In this document: positions 23,701 through 33,520 of the stretch, piece by piece
Position numbering within the stretch: the stretch's first letter is position 1
Layout: each line of letters opens with the position of its first letter
Assembly (NCBI RefSeq): GCF_902459465.1
Contig: NC_047082.1
Location: forward strand, 7,295,407 to 7,359,406
Direction: 5' to 3'
Source of the DNA: Asterias rubens
Taxonomy: Eukaryota > Echinodermata > Asteroidea > Forcipulatida > Asteriidae
DNA: 64,000 bases
Program-made: the position numbers and the translations under genes
The notes under the pieces: generated by a model
The model's database searches: none
What the model saw: only the letters and a program-made list of their open reading frames with translations
What the model was told of the DNA's origin: nothing

Positions 23701-26700
23701 GAGTTGGGAGATTTGTCCGTGATCGTTCCAGCGGGTTTGGTACCGAGCAGATTGATGAAGTACCGGCATGTCTTAACGGGTTTACTCGGTAAGAAAAGCT
23801 AAATATTTTCTCCCCAAACCCACCCTGATTGATGTGGCACGTTGACCTTAGCGCAATACCAGGCCGTTTCCTTGAGAGACATTTCCTGTCATGTCATATT
23901 ATCTGTGAGTTCCTCTAGAATATGGGATTGATTAATAATAAAAAATTAAGTCTACTTCCGTTGAGATCTTGATTGGGTCAATTGCGAGTATAATATTTCA
24001 CCATGATTTCACAAACTTGAAGACAAAACACAAGACTGGTATAAAATTATGAAAAAGACACTTTTAGGCTAAGGCCCGTGTCCGTAACGGCGACGTCGGC
24101 TAACAGCTTACGGCTTGATCAGCGTGTCTGTCAATGAAGAATAGGCAGTGCGCGATCTTGCTGTAGCTGTAGCCGAAGTCACCATTTTGGACACAGCCTC
24201 AACCTGGAATCCGGTTGATCCAAAATCAAGGACATGTGCTGAAATAATGTGCACGATTTTTCACTATTTTTTCCTGAATCACTCAACAGATTAAGCCCAC
24301 ATTTTTATAGGTTCATTATTTCATTATGGTTGATCGCACAGAACATGAACAATGTCTGCGATTATTTTTGTCAGCTCTAATTCATTTAATATGAAAAGTA
24401 AATTAACTATTGCCCATAATAATAAAATGTAATTTCCCGTCGGAAACCTTGAGTTGTCTGTTTTTAAAACTGTGTGAATTAATTCATCTAAATCAATGAA
24501 TCATGCGATGTTTTATTCCCGATGGCTGAACTATATATAATGGGATTTTGTAACAGTAACCCATTGTAGAATGTATGGCGCGAATCGCTATCAAACTTAA
24601 ATCCAGTTGCAACTCCCACAGTCAAGATAGAAGTTCCAGCTGTTACTTAATGGCACTATTTCTCCCGGGATGTTTAAATTCTTACTTGGCCAATAAAAAC
24701 TACCCATCCCCCTAAACCACCCGAACAGTCTGCAGGTTTGCGCCTCTATAATCTGGGTCCAATTTCATAGAGCTTGGGGGGGGGGGGGTAAGCAAAAAAG
24801 TAGCTAAGCACAACCAAATTATGCTATCATAAGGATTTTAGTCAAACTACCATGTCCTGGTACAATTTATGAGCAGTATATTTGTCATTTCTGCTAAAGA
24901 AATGTAAGACTGTTTCATAAATTATGCCCTGATTGAAACACACAAAAAATGACGAAAAGTCAGTGTTTTTATGAGTCAGCCCAAGTTCAGGAAAACCCCT
25001 CAATAATTATTATGGGTCCTGGGCCCAGTGCTACCACAAAGTGAATCACCACCCGCACCGGTTTCTTGTTCGGTGATGTTTCTATGAAGAAGAAACAGTG
25101 AAAGGACTTGTAGCCAGTTGCGGTCAGTTCTCCAAACTCTCAATTTCTTCAAGTTATGACTCAGTAGTGTGGTTGCAGGGTTAGGGATAATCTTTGCATG
25201 AATTCAGTTACCAAATCCGTTGTTTACATCGATGACTGATCCATGCAGTAATAATCAAAAGAGATAGTTCAGACATGTAGTCATAAATTTGTATATGAGA
25301 TGGGAAAAGTATTCCCTTTAAGAACCCATTATTTCATCAAGCTGTTAAGCAACAAATTCCGCTTATACAAACGTGAACTAATCCCCCAACACCTAACAGA
25401 TGACATTACCAAGGGTTTATTGGTTATGTTTTGAATTTAAACTGACAAGATGGAAGTACTTTATTGCAAAAAAAAAAGCGTGGGTGGGGAGGAAGAAAAC
25501 AAATGATGTATAACATGCCTTTTAGATCTATACAAATTCCAGGAAAAATAGAGCTCACTTATACTCAATCATTGCATGATTGGGACGTTTTCGACAGATT
25601 GTAAACAAACAGTTTCGTTCCAAATGACTAATTCATCCTCAAGCAATTTGCGGTTTCACAAAAACCACATCAATCTGTTTGTGTGAACATCATCAATGGT
25701 ACAATCGTACATATTAGGATAGTGATAAAATCCTGATGAGAAGGGTAATGGAATGTTGAAGATTACTGGAACGTGACAATGAATAAGCACAAAGGTTATC
25801 CATTGGTTTTGATCAATGCACAAATTCCAGATAAAATAGGTTTTATTGACGGCGACATTTATTGGATTGACCTGTTTCATAATGTAGGTGAAACCACCAA
25901 GCATCGTAGTCTTCACTCAAGTCGTAAACATGACAATCCGGATACAGTGCGTAATGCCATCAACAACTCATCGCATTTTCCAAGAAGAAAACAAACTAAT
26001 CGCCAACAACGTCTTGTGTAAAGAGCCATGGAGGGGGTCCCTAAACACGACTTGGGCACTGTGTCCCGAAAACGGTGTGGTGGGGGGGGGGGGGGGGGGG
26101 GGGGAGAGAACCCACAATGAGGTAATCCACTGCTCACTGAATGTACGCGCAGATGCAGTCAGAGGTTGGATTCGAACCGGGGTCCATCTGAGTCGAAAAA
26201 CACTTTTGGGCATTAAAACAAAAAGCCGGTCATGACACAACTTACACATTAAAGGAAATAACTTCAAAGTATAAACGTTATTATTAATGAACTAATTGTC
26301 ACCAGTTTCTATTGTCCACCAGCATTCAGATTGGGACCTGTTTTAACTTTCTGTTTAGCACGATGTGTTTAATGCTAATCATCTTTATGGAATAGAACCA
26401 TGTCAAGGTTGATAGAGTCCAGAATGTAAAACTTATTGATGATTTCTATTGACAAAAATTAATAGTTAAAGATTCACGTATTTTTCTTACTTTCTATTTT
26501 CAATTTCAAGAATTACCTCACACTTCGATCAAGACTGCGGCAAACCTGTCAAGAACAGAGACTGAACGGATCATTGAACTGGTAAGTTTTGTTTGTTTTG
26601 TCTTGAGGTGTTTGTGTGTTTGTTGATTTGTCCAGTGGTTGGGTGGGGTAGATGAACAATAATAACAATCACAATGGGAAAAGTTCCCTCATTGGCGAAA

Positions 26701-27112
26701 ATGGCGCTGTTCTTTTTCTTGGTAATATTTTCTCGCAACACTTCGTTTGATTGTTTGCAAATTCTGGATAGCTCAGTTGGTAGAGCACTGGTATGTATAA
26801 TCCGGATGTTTTTGGCTAAAGTTCTGCTCCAGTCAATTCTTCTTTTTTCAAAAACCAAAATTATTGTGTGTTGTTCACGTTTAGCTGACACCCCTTATCC
26901 AAGCTCCTCCTCCTCGCACGCTGTCTGTTGAGCACGCCCTCGTTCGGCCGATATGGGACATTCACAGGAGGCCCGGATGTTTCTTGATGTCGTTGGACTT
27001 TGCGGAGTTTCGATCCGAAGGAGGACAATTCCTGAAGGTTCCGACTGGAGAGGTTGCTAGGAGACAATTTCATCTTGCCAAACTAGTCCTGGAGATGTTT
27101 CTAAGGACCTAA
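20552..27112 (+). CDS. uncharacterised six-exon gene: PPxY-containing, Asn-rich protein (about 442 aa)
   Basis: Not recognised. Six exons join in phase with GT-AG signals: 20552-20616, 21104-21501, 21804-21949, 23368-23788, 26511-26581 and 26885-27112. The protein starts MDTSRFLTFRTKFRLPSRLK, a basic segment. Two WW-ligand motifs follow, PPSY at about 39-42 and 52-55, each with acidic residues after the Tyr. About 92-150 is Ser/Thr rich. About 256-308 is dominated by Asn. The ordered-looking C-terminus (about 345-442) contains RTETERIIELL, RPIWDIHRRPGCFLMSLDFA and a final helix-like AKLVLEMFLRT. No signal peptide or membrane segment is evident. PPSY motifs suggest binding to WW domains, for example NEDD4-type ubiquitin ligases; this is inference. 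A CRE/TATA/initiator promoter precedes it, suggesting inducible expression. AATAAA occurs at about 27945. Confidence 0.7.
20671..20735. repeat. (GTT)n/(GCT)n microsatellite in intron 1
   Basis: About 15 GTT units followed by GCT units, about 55 bp after the exon 1 donor. The poly-Cys, poly-Val and poly-Gln frames across it are artefacts. Confidence 0.9.
21104..21501 (+). CDS. exon 2 of the PPxY gene
   Basis: The acceptor is cattgcag|GAGACG and the donor CTCAG|gtgaga. It encodes residues about 22-154, including HHHEPSLDMEQPPSYDE and FYAPPSYEES, then a long Ser-rich stretch. It leaves one base over, completed by exon 3. Confidence 0.75.
21804..21949 (+). CDS. exon 3 of the PPxY gene
   Basis: The acceptor is catcccccag|AATCTC and the donor GCCTG|gtaagt. 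It encodes residues about 155-203, ending in an amphipathic-looking segment (CLRWVVQYTLEKNFKSTIAH). The exon starts by completing a Glu codon and ends in phase 0. Confidence 0.7.
23368..23788 (+). CDS. exon 4 of the PPxY gene (Asn-rich)
   Basis: The acceptor is tattgcag|GTAAAA and the donor CTCG|gtaaga. It encodes residues about 204-343: YPIRLATLAVPRPSSL, then an Asn-dominated tract of about 50 residues built on an AAC microsatellite, then GDLSVIVPAGLVPSRLMKYR. Non-repetitive, protein-like sequence on both sides argues that the AAC tract is translated. Confidence 0.7.
24066..24200. mobile_element. palindromic MITE, family D
   Basis: The ends 'aaggcccgtgtccgtaac' and 'ttggacacagcct', with inner 'acgtcggctaacagc' against 'gctgtagccgaagtc', form an imperfect fold-back. 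A second copy lies at 55876-56011. The element lies in intron 4 of the PPxY gene. Confidence 0.65.
24764..24905. mobile_element. MITE family A fragment
   Basis: It begins 'ccaatttcatagagct', is interrupted by a G-run, and continues 'taagcaaaaaagtagctaag'. This matches the family whose complete copy is at 57727-58011. It lies in intron 4 of the PPxY gene. Confidence 0.55.
26160..26200 (-). mobile_element. tRNA-like B-box, SINE fragment
   Basis: The minus strand reads 'ccccggttcgaatccaacc', a good RNA polymerase III B box. No matching A box or intact tRNA cloverleaf is present, so a tRNA-derived SINE fragment is the best explanation. It lies next to a long G-run. Confidence 0.35.
26511..26581 (+). 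CDS. exon 5 of the PPxY gene
   Basis: A short 71-bp exon with acceptor caatttcaag|AATTAC and donor GAACTG|gtaagt. It completes a Glu codon from exon 4 and encodes LPHTSIKTAANLSRTETERI then IEL, ending in phase 0. Confidence 0.65.
26766..26812 (+). mobile_element. tRNA-like A-box, SINE/tRNA fragment
   Basis: 'gatagctcagttggtagagc' is a textbook tRNA A-box/D-arm sequence, but no B box follows ('ggttcgaatcc' is absent). It is a truncated tRNA-derived element in intron 5 of the PPxY gene, not a functional tRNA. Confidence 0.5.
26885..27112 (+). CDS. terminal exon 6 of the PPxY gene
   Basis: The acceptor is cacgtttag|CTGACA. It encodes the last 75 residues, beginning LTPLIQAPPPRTLSVEHALV and ending EMFLRT before TAA. 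The sequence is high-complexity and GC-richer than its flanks, as expected of a conserved coding exon. Confidence 0.7.
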   Translation: MTPLIQAPPPRTLSVEHALVRPIWDIHRRPGCFLMSLDFAEFRSEGGQFLKVPTGEVARRQFHLAKLVLEMFLRT

Positions 27113-28367
27113 ATCTCTTCGAAATGTTCCTTCATTACCAAATCCAAGTTGAGGACTATAGCGGTGCAACCATCTTGTTGTTTTTCTCATAATTTTAATA
27201 TGAGATGGACCCAAGGGATGCATGGTCGAAATAACACGCTCACTTCGGCCGACCGAGACCCATACTTTACAGAGAGCATAGAAGGATGATGGTTTAGTTA
27301 TTATTAGTTCGTCTAAGTAGAGAAATTTACTTCTATATTATTTATTTTTTCTAACTAATTTGGAATACCACAGTATTCCAGTGACATAACAATAACTTGT
27401 CAGAAAACAGACAATGAAAACACCATGTGAATAGAGGACAACTGGGCATTGTTCCAAGCTTTGTAAAATTATTCAAGTATTTTGAAAAAAAAAAAACGAA
27501 ATTAGAGGACGCACATTTTGTCGAGCTGCTAGTTTGTGTTTGTTTGATTTTGATGTGTAACTAACCGAATTGTTATTAAAATTAACATGGTATGTTTTAG
27601 ATTGTCAGAGATTTAAGTCTTTTATTCACCAACGAATACAAAAGACTAGCGCTTAGAAAAGACAAATGTTTATCGAGAAAACACAAACTTGTTCTCGTTC
27701 TTCTATTTTTACTATTAGTGATATTAATATTTTGCATTTTATTATTATGCTAATTTCTTTTTACCAAGGTGGACCTCCGTTGCCTCTGTCCGGTGAGGGC
27801 GCTAATTGGTCTTCTTGACTCAGCCACAGTCGGAATGTAATAGCATTATTTTTTTAGTTTTATTCTGACGTGATTTTATTAACTATTTGAACTTTTTACG
27901 CATTGTTCATTGATCGTACATTTCATGACAAATATTTTATGAGTAATAAAATGTTATTATAATGTGCTGGGGTCATTTAATATTTATTTTATTACACAAA
28001 ATAATTACCATAAAACACTGTTTGAAACAGAAATAAACATAAAAGCATAACAAACTTGTGTGCGCGACTGTTAAATTCTTTAGAGTGTTTTATGTATTCA
28101 GTTAATTTCTAAAACAAACATAAATATAGTCCAACTTCTACTCCGAGAGCAAGGTGGAGTTGCTTAACACACTGGAATTCGAAACCTATAGCTTGAGACA
28201 GTTTGCAGTTCTGAGATGGTGGTTCATGTTTAAGCACCCTTGGTTTTAATAATTCATTGTGCTTCTGGGAACAGTTTCCACAGCCCTTGAGAAGTGGGGC
28301 AGACCAAGATCCCTTTATGACTTTTATGGATTGTTGAGAAAAATGGGTCCAACGTTGTGCCCCCTTC

Positions 28368-28707
28368 TGAGGTTGCGACTGTCAATATATCTAGAGCATT
28401 CGGAGGTACATACAGTAACCCTTTAAAACTGGGCCTGAGGTTGCGACTGTCAATACATCTAGAGCATTCGGAGGTACATACACTAACCCTTTAAAACTGG
28501 GCCTGAGGTTGCGACTGTCAATATATCTAGAGCATTCGGAGGTACATACACTAACCCTTTAAAACTGGGCCTGAGGTTGCGACTGTCAATATATCTAGAG
28601 CATTCGGAGGTACATACACTAACCCTTTAAAACTGGGCCTGAGGTTGCGACTGTCAATATATCTAGAGCATTCGGAGGTACATACACTAACCCTTTAAAA
28701 CTGGGCC
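28368..28707. repeat. 68-bp tandem repeat, 5 copies
   Basis: Units beginning 'tgaggttgcgactgtcaata' start at 28368, 28436, 28504, 28572 and 28640. They differ at only a couple of positions, such as tacagt/tacact and atatat/atacat. Confidence 0.95.
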
Positions 28708-30179
28708 CAATTTATTGTCCTTTCTGAAGCGTCTACACAACTCACTGTTCGATACAAGATTAGTTCGCAACTTCCAATACAAAAAGGGACCCTTCGATGA
28801 TCATACGGGACGCAGTAAAACAAAAACACAAAGAAAATCGCATCTCTTTTCAAAACGACTTTATAACACATGCATTTTTCGGCACAAAATGTTAAATCAC
28901 ATTCTTCAGTATTATATAAACAATGGTTGACAAAAAAACATGAACCAAAACACAAAACACAATGGTAAAAAAAACAATGTATTGTAGGAGATCAAGGGTA
29001 TGTACAAACAATATTGCATGGCATTTTGTATCCACAGGGTGACGTCATAGGATTCATTTGAAACTTTCTTTTTGATAAAATACTTTGTGATTTTATAATA
29101 TGGGATCATTATTACATTCAATGAGAATTCTCTTGGCAGATTGGTTCTTTCTTTACGTGATCGATTGTCCATTCTGAATTTGAATTTTGTAATCGTTGAA
29201 GTCAGATACAGTCAATTTGTGGTGTGACAAATCAGACATTACCTAAGTTTTACTTCTTTACATAAGATAATCTCAGAAAACAGCTTCAATTTCCTGATCA
29301 TGAGTTTTATGCCAATGTCTCAACTTGAATAGTCATAGACACTGGATTGGTTGGAGACTTTGAGAATCTAACACCACAAACAATTTTATGAGGACAATTA
29401 TTCATAAAACCAATCAATGTAAGGGAAGAACAAAAAGGGGTGTATTTCTCCCTTACCAAACTAGTGTTTGGAGGGAGGGGGAATTTATTATTTAAGAAAC
29501 AACTCGTTGGTGGATTGAATTGTGTCCACTTTTGTCTTGTCTGTAAGTTAAGTTCCATGACAAAATGTTCCTAGATGATGAGTTTTGGTCACTTCAGACC
29601 AACAAGATTAAGATATCTAAAACTGACCATATTTGGCACATGTCATGGCCACTTAGCACGCTTAATATCAACTTCACACAAACGGTTTTGTTGAAATCAA
29701 ACAAGTTCTCACGGAAAGACGAGATGTATGGAACGATGGCCGATTTCAAATCAAATAATTTTAACTTGATAATCTTTTTAAAAGAATCTGCAGCATTTGT
29801 TATAAATCATTGTGACACCTCGTGTAGTTCTTGCCACAAAGACAAACTATTACTTCTAAATAGTATAACTTAGATCCCAAATATGGCAAAAATATGAGAT
29901 TTTAAAGGCATATTAAGTGTATAAATATTCCAAAGTATTAGACACTTGCTCCCTTTACTACATAATTATCGTTATAGACACATGAATGTAAGTATTCAAA
30001 TTAAAGATTGGTTAATGGAACTAGAATTTTGTTGATGTTTACAAAGGTTCAGTCCAAGACAATTACTGATAAATAGAACTTGAAATCATGCAGCTCTCTT
30101 GTGGTGAGATCCACTGATTATGACTGATTTTTAAACCTATGTTTTACTAATTCCAACCATCCAACAAGCAAGATGATGG

Positions 30180-30316
30180 TTTGTGTACAGAATGCTAACT
30201 GTGGTGTATAGAATAAAAATGATTGAGTACAGAATGCAAACTGTGGTGTACAGTATGCAAATGACTGTGCACAAAATGCAAATGACGGTGTACAGATTGC
30301 ACAAGATGGCATACAG
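30180..30316. repeat. 21-bp degenerate tandem repeat, about 6 copies
   Basis: Diverged 21-bp units of the form 'tgtacagaatgcaaactgtgg'-like sequence (tgtacagtatgcaaatgactg, tgcacaaaatgcaaatgacgg). The minus frame reads a heptad-like FAFCTQS/FAYCTPQ repeat, a by-product of the 21-bp period. Confidence 0.75.
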
Positions 30317-31007
30317 AAGGTGACTTACTGAAAAGGACTTAAAAAAAGAGAAACTTGACTAATACTTGACTAATCCCATACACATTAATACTGGGCAGAA
30401 ATTTGTTATAGCTTACATGGTGAATAAACTTCTACACATCCTCACCACAGTACTAGCCCTTGGAGACTTTGACTTTTTGAAGAAAGACATCAAGGAATTC
30501 AGTCCTACCGATTGGCTACCACAGTGCCTGGTCCTTATAAACCAAAGCCAAAGTCAGGGCTAAGATCATTATCCAAAATCATAGACAGGAAATCGCGAAC
30601 CAACTTTCCAAAACAGAGCGCCACAACAAAATCTTGAAAGATCCAAAATCGGTTATTGTATTTTGCAGACTCTTGGACTTTTCTGTTGAAATGCTCAACA
30701 GATTTGTGCTTGTTCTATTTATGATTATAATTACATGTATTGGTATAATATGCAGTAAGCATTAGTAGTTAATGTGGGAGTAAATTGACATTACAAGTCC
30801 AATAAAAAGGGAATGCCAAGCGAAATAATATTTATAAAAACCATGGACGATACTGAAACATCAGTGTGAAGGTATACAATAGAATATAATCAACAAAAAT
30901 GGGACAATCACATATTGTAGTAATCTTCACATCATTAATAATTCAAGTTATGCCACTAGTTATTAATATTCTTATAATACTGTACAATGTCTAGCTTCCA
31001 TGACAAG

Positions 31008-31215
31008 AATAGCTTAGTTTCATCAAGACGCTAAGCAGGGGACACTACTCAAGTCTGCTAAGCATAAACTAAGTAGTCGACCAGAAATGAGCAGAGAACA
31101 TGGCATGTTTCGGGCTGATAGCCATTCCTACTATATGCAAACGCTTAGTCAATTTCTCTTATGCTTAACACAATGCCCGATATGATTTGCTTCATCATGC
31201 TTAGCAGCTTTATGA
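31008..31215. mobile_element. MITE family A copy
   Basis: 'agcttagtttcatcaagacg...ctaagcag' at the left and 'atgcttagcagctttatgac' at the right resemble the inverted ends of the complete family copy at 57727-58011. Internal 'ctaagcataaac' and 'gcttaacacaatg' support this. Confidence 0.5.
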
Positions 31216-31860
31216 CCTTTGATCTTGATCTCATTGATATTCATGTCAGTGGTGTCGCTATTTAGTCAATCTGACCAATCACTACTATTTACAAAGCCGT
31301 TCGTTAGACTTAACAGGCCTAGCTATAAAATGATAACAAAACGAGGTCTTAAGACAGTAATGCAATCTTTTGTCTGATACTTTAGCTCCTTCAAAATTGC
31401 CTCACATTAATATAATCTTAATTTCCGACAAGGATTCCAAAGTAAATCCCAAACTGAGTGACAAGACACAACAATAGTTGCTGTTCTTTAACTGTGAGCC
31501 ATGGGCAATTGTTTTCTACAACTCCGGAAAATGAAAATCGGAGTCTTTTATTTCATGTACATGTATACACCCTTCAATCGTCACATGTCATTGTGGGCAA
31601 TGATTCAAGCCTAATACCAGGGGGCAATTGCCTCCCCGCCCCCCTGGTCGCTGCCTTGGTGCCCTAAGAATCTTCTTGCCCAAGCATCAGGCCAGCAATG
31701 CACAAGTGAGCGTTGACAAACTCATTAATGTAAACAATGACTATAGAGACCAAAGAGTATTAAATTCTTCACATGACGGAAATAACTGGGTTTTTTAACC
31801 GTACAGACAAAAAAGTTTAAGTTCAGATGAAAGCCTTAAATTTCACTTCCCTGAACAAGG

Positions 31861-33412
31861 GAACCCCACTTTTATTATTTCTTCATTAACTGGATTAATA
31901 TTTAGAGTTTTCCCTTTGACATATTAAAGCAATGGTATTGAATCCTAGTAATTATTCCACAATTCAAATTTCCGCCTGTGTATACAAACAACCATAATAA
32001 GATTTGAGAAAATTTTAAAGACGACACTAAGCCAGCAACACTGCGCTTTTGTTTTATCTACACATGTGTATTATTTTGGGTTTAGTCATTATATTAGTTT
32101 AAATAAGCACATACAAGGGAACCAGTGATTTATACACATTTGATGTACAGCAGCACCATTTTAATAAGAGGACCAGTCACATCTCTGAAAAAGAGTAGAC
32201 AAGCCTTACAAGTCCATCGCACAATGGCATATTAAACCTGCTCACACAAACAACCATGCCTCGCTCGACCTAGAGGCGTCAGCACAATATGGTCCATGCA
32301 TATTTCAAACCTACAACGCCCGGTAAAAAAACCCACAGAAAATCTCTTCCTTTTAGAAGCCGTCAGACACTTAAGTTCAAATTCCAATTTTTGAAGAAAG
32401 CAATAAATAAATAAAAAAGGAACATAACTAATAAGAATTTGGAGGTATGCTCACACAACACTGAAGCTTATAATGGGAATGTCTTCTTCCACATAAATGA
32501 AGTTAACTCAACACATTTTAGGACAAAGTAAAACCACTGTGTAAGCTAGAATTCCACTTCTAAAATAAAATGAATAAAAATCTTGCATGCTCAGGTACAT
32601 CAGCATATGTATCAAACTGCATCCACCTTTGTCTGTACCCCTGTATCCTAGTAAAGGGCAAAGCAATGTAAACGGTAGCATACAAAGGTGCCAGACTATT
32701 TCCCTGCATGTTAAACATTGTCCAGGGGCCGATTTTACAAAAGAGCTAAGACTGTTCTTAACTGTGTGTCAATCTTAATTGCTAAGCAAAGTGTGATGTC
32801 ACAATAGATATCACTATGGCAATATTAACAACTCATCTTAAAATGTAAATCTGAGCCTTGGCTCATCGTACATAGAAGCTAAGATTGTGAAGCACACTTC
32901 AATTGCTTAGCAAGGCGTTAAGTCACAAAACCTAATGAATCTCAGTGCTTTGTGAAATCAAACCCAGGACTACACAAACATATACAAATCACATAGTAGT
33001 AGCCTTTGTCTTGATTCTAAAGCTATGGGGACAAAACTAGGCTGGAAAGGGCAATCTTCCAACAATTTATCAATGCTAAAAATATGATCATAGGGACTTA
33101 CTTGTAGTTCATTTCTCAATTTAGTAAAGCAGTAAATTTACAGAACATTTTGTTGTACAGATACATTTTGAAGAGCAGTCAACCCATTTGATTTAAAGAG
33201 CAAAAACAATAATTTTTTTTCTGTGAATTTGCTGACACGGTACAAGGATATTAGCAAACTAAGAACAAGGTGGCAGCGATGTGATTTGTAAAGATGTATA
33301 TTACAGATATTCTCCACCACGGAGTAGTTCCGAACTGATCAACACTATTGGGGTACTTGACAAACTCATGGTAGACTGTGATTTTTGTAAAAGATGACGT
33401 TGGAGTAACTCT
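31861..33412 (-). other. possible 3' UTR of the EB1 gene and intergenic DNA
   Basis: Downstream of the distal EB1 stop codon there is no coding signal. A minus-strand AATAAA lies near 31870, so the distal UTR could extend that far; this is a guess. A family C MITE occupies 32726-32965. Confidence 0.35.
32726..32965. mobile_element. MITE, family C, apparently complete
   Basis: The left end 'ggggccgattttacaaaaga' and the right end 'ctttgtgaaatcaaaccc' are imperfect inverted repeats. Between them is non-coding sequence with 'gtgatgtcaca' and two 'gcttagcaa'-like motifs in opposite orientation. Confidence 0.65.
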
Positions 33413-33520
33413 TTAATAATATTGGTTTTCTTCACCATCTTCAAGAGGTTCCTCCTGGCCATAAGCGACCTCTTCCTCTGGTGCCACACCCTCATCTGCG
33501 TCTGGAGTCTCAAAACCATC
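33413..33520 (-). CDS. MAPRE: EB1 distal terminal exon (7B)
   Basis: The acceptor is ctcctccccag|GATGGT and the exon starts in phase 0. It encodes [20 protein letters not shown] then [15 protein letters not shown] and a TAA stop, giving a 299-residue isoform. It has the same beginning (DGF) and acidic character as exon 7A, so the two look like duplicated alternatives. The final Tyr-Tyr keeps a C-terminal aromatic residue, which CAP-Gly domains recognise in EB1. Confidence 0.88.
   Translation of the reverse strand, partial: DGFETPDADEGVAPEEEVAYGQEEPLEDGEENQYY

Larger units (their letters stand above)
27113..31860. other. intergenic region, repeats only
   Basis: It begins with the presumed 3' UTR of the PPxY gene (AATAAA near 27945 and 28031). 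After that no gene is supported. It contains a 68-bp tandem array (28368-28707), a degenerate 21-bp array (about 30180-30316) and a MITE-like segment at about 31008-31215. Confidence 0.5.
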
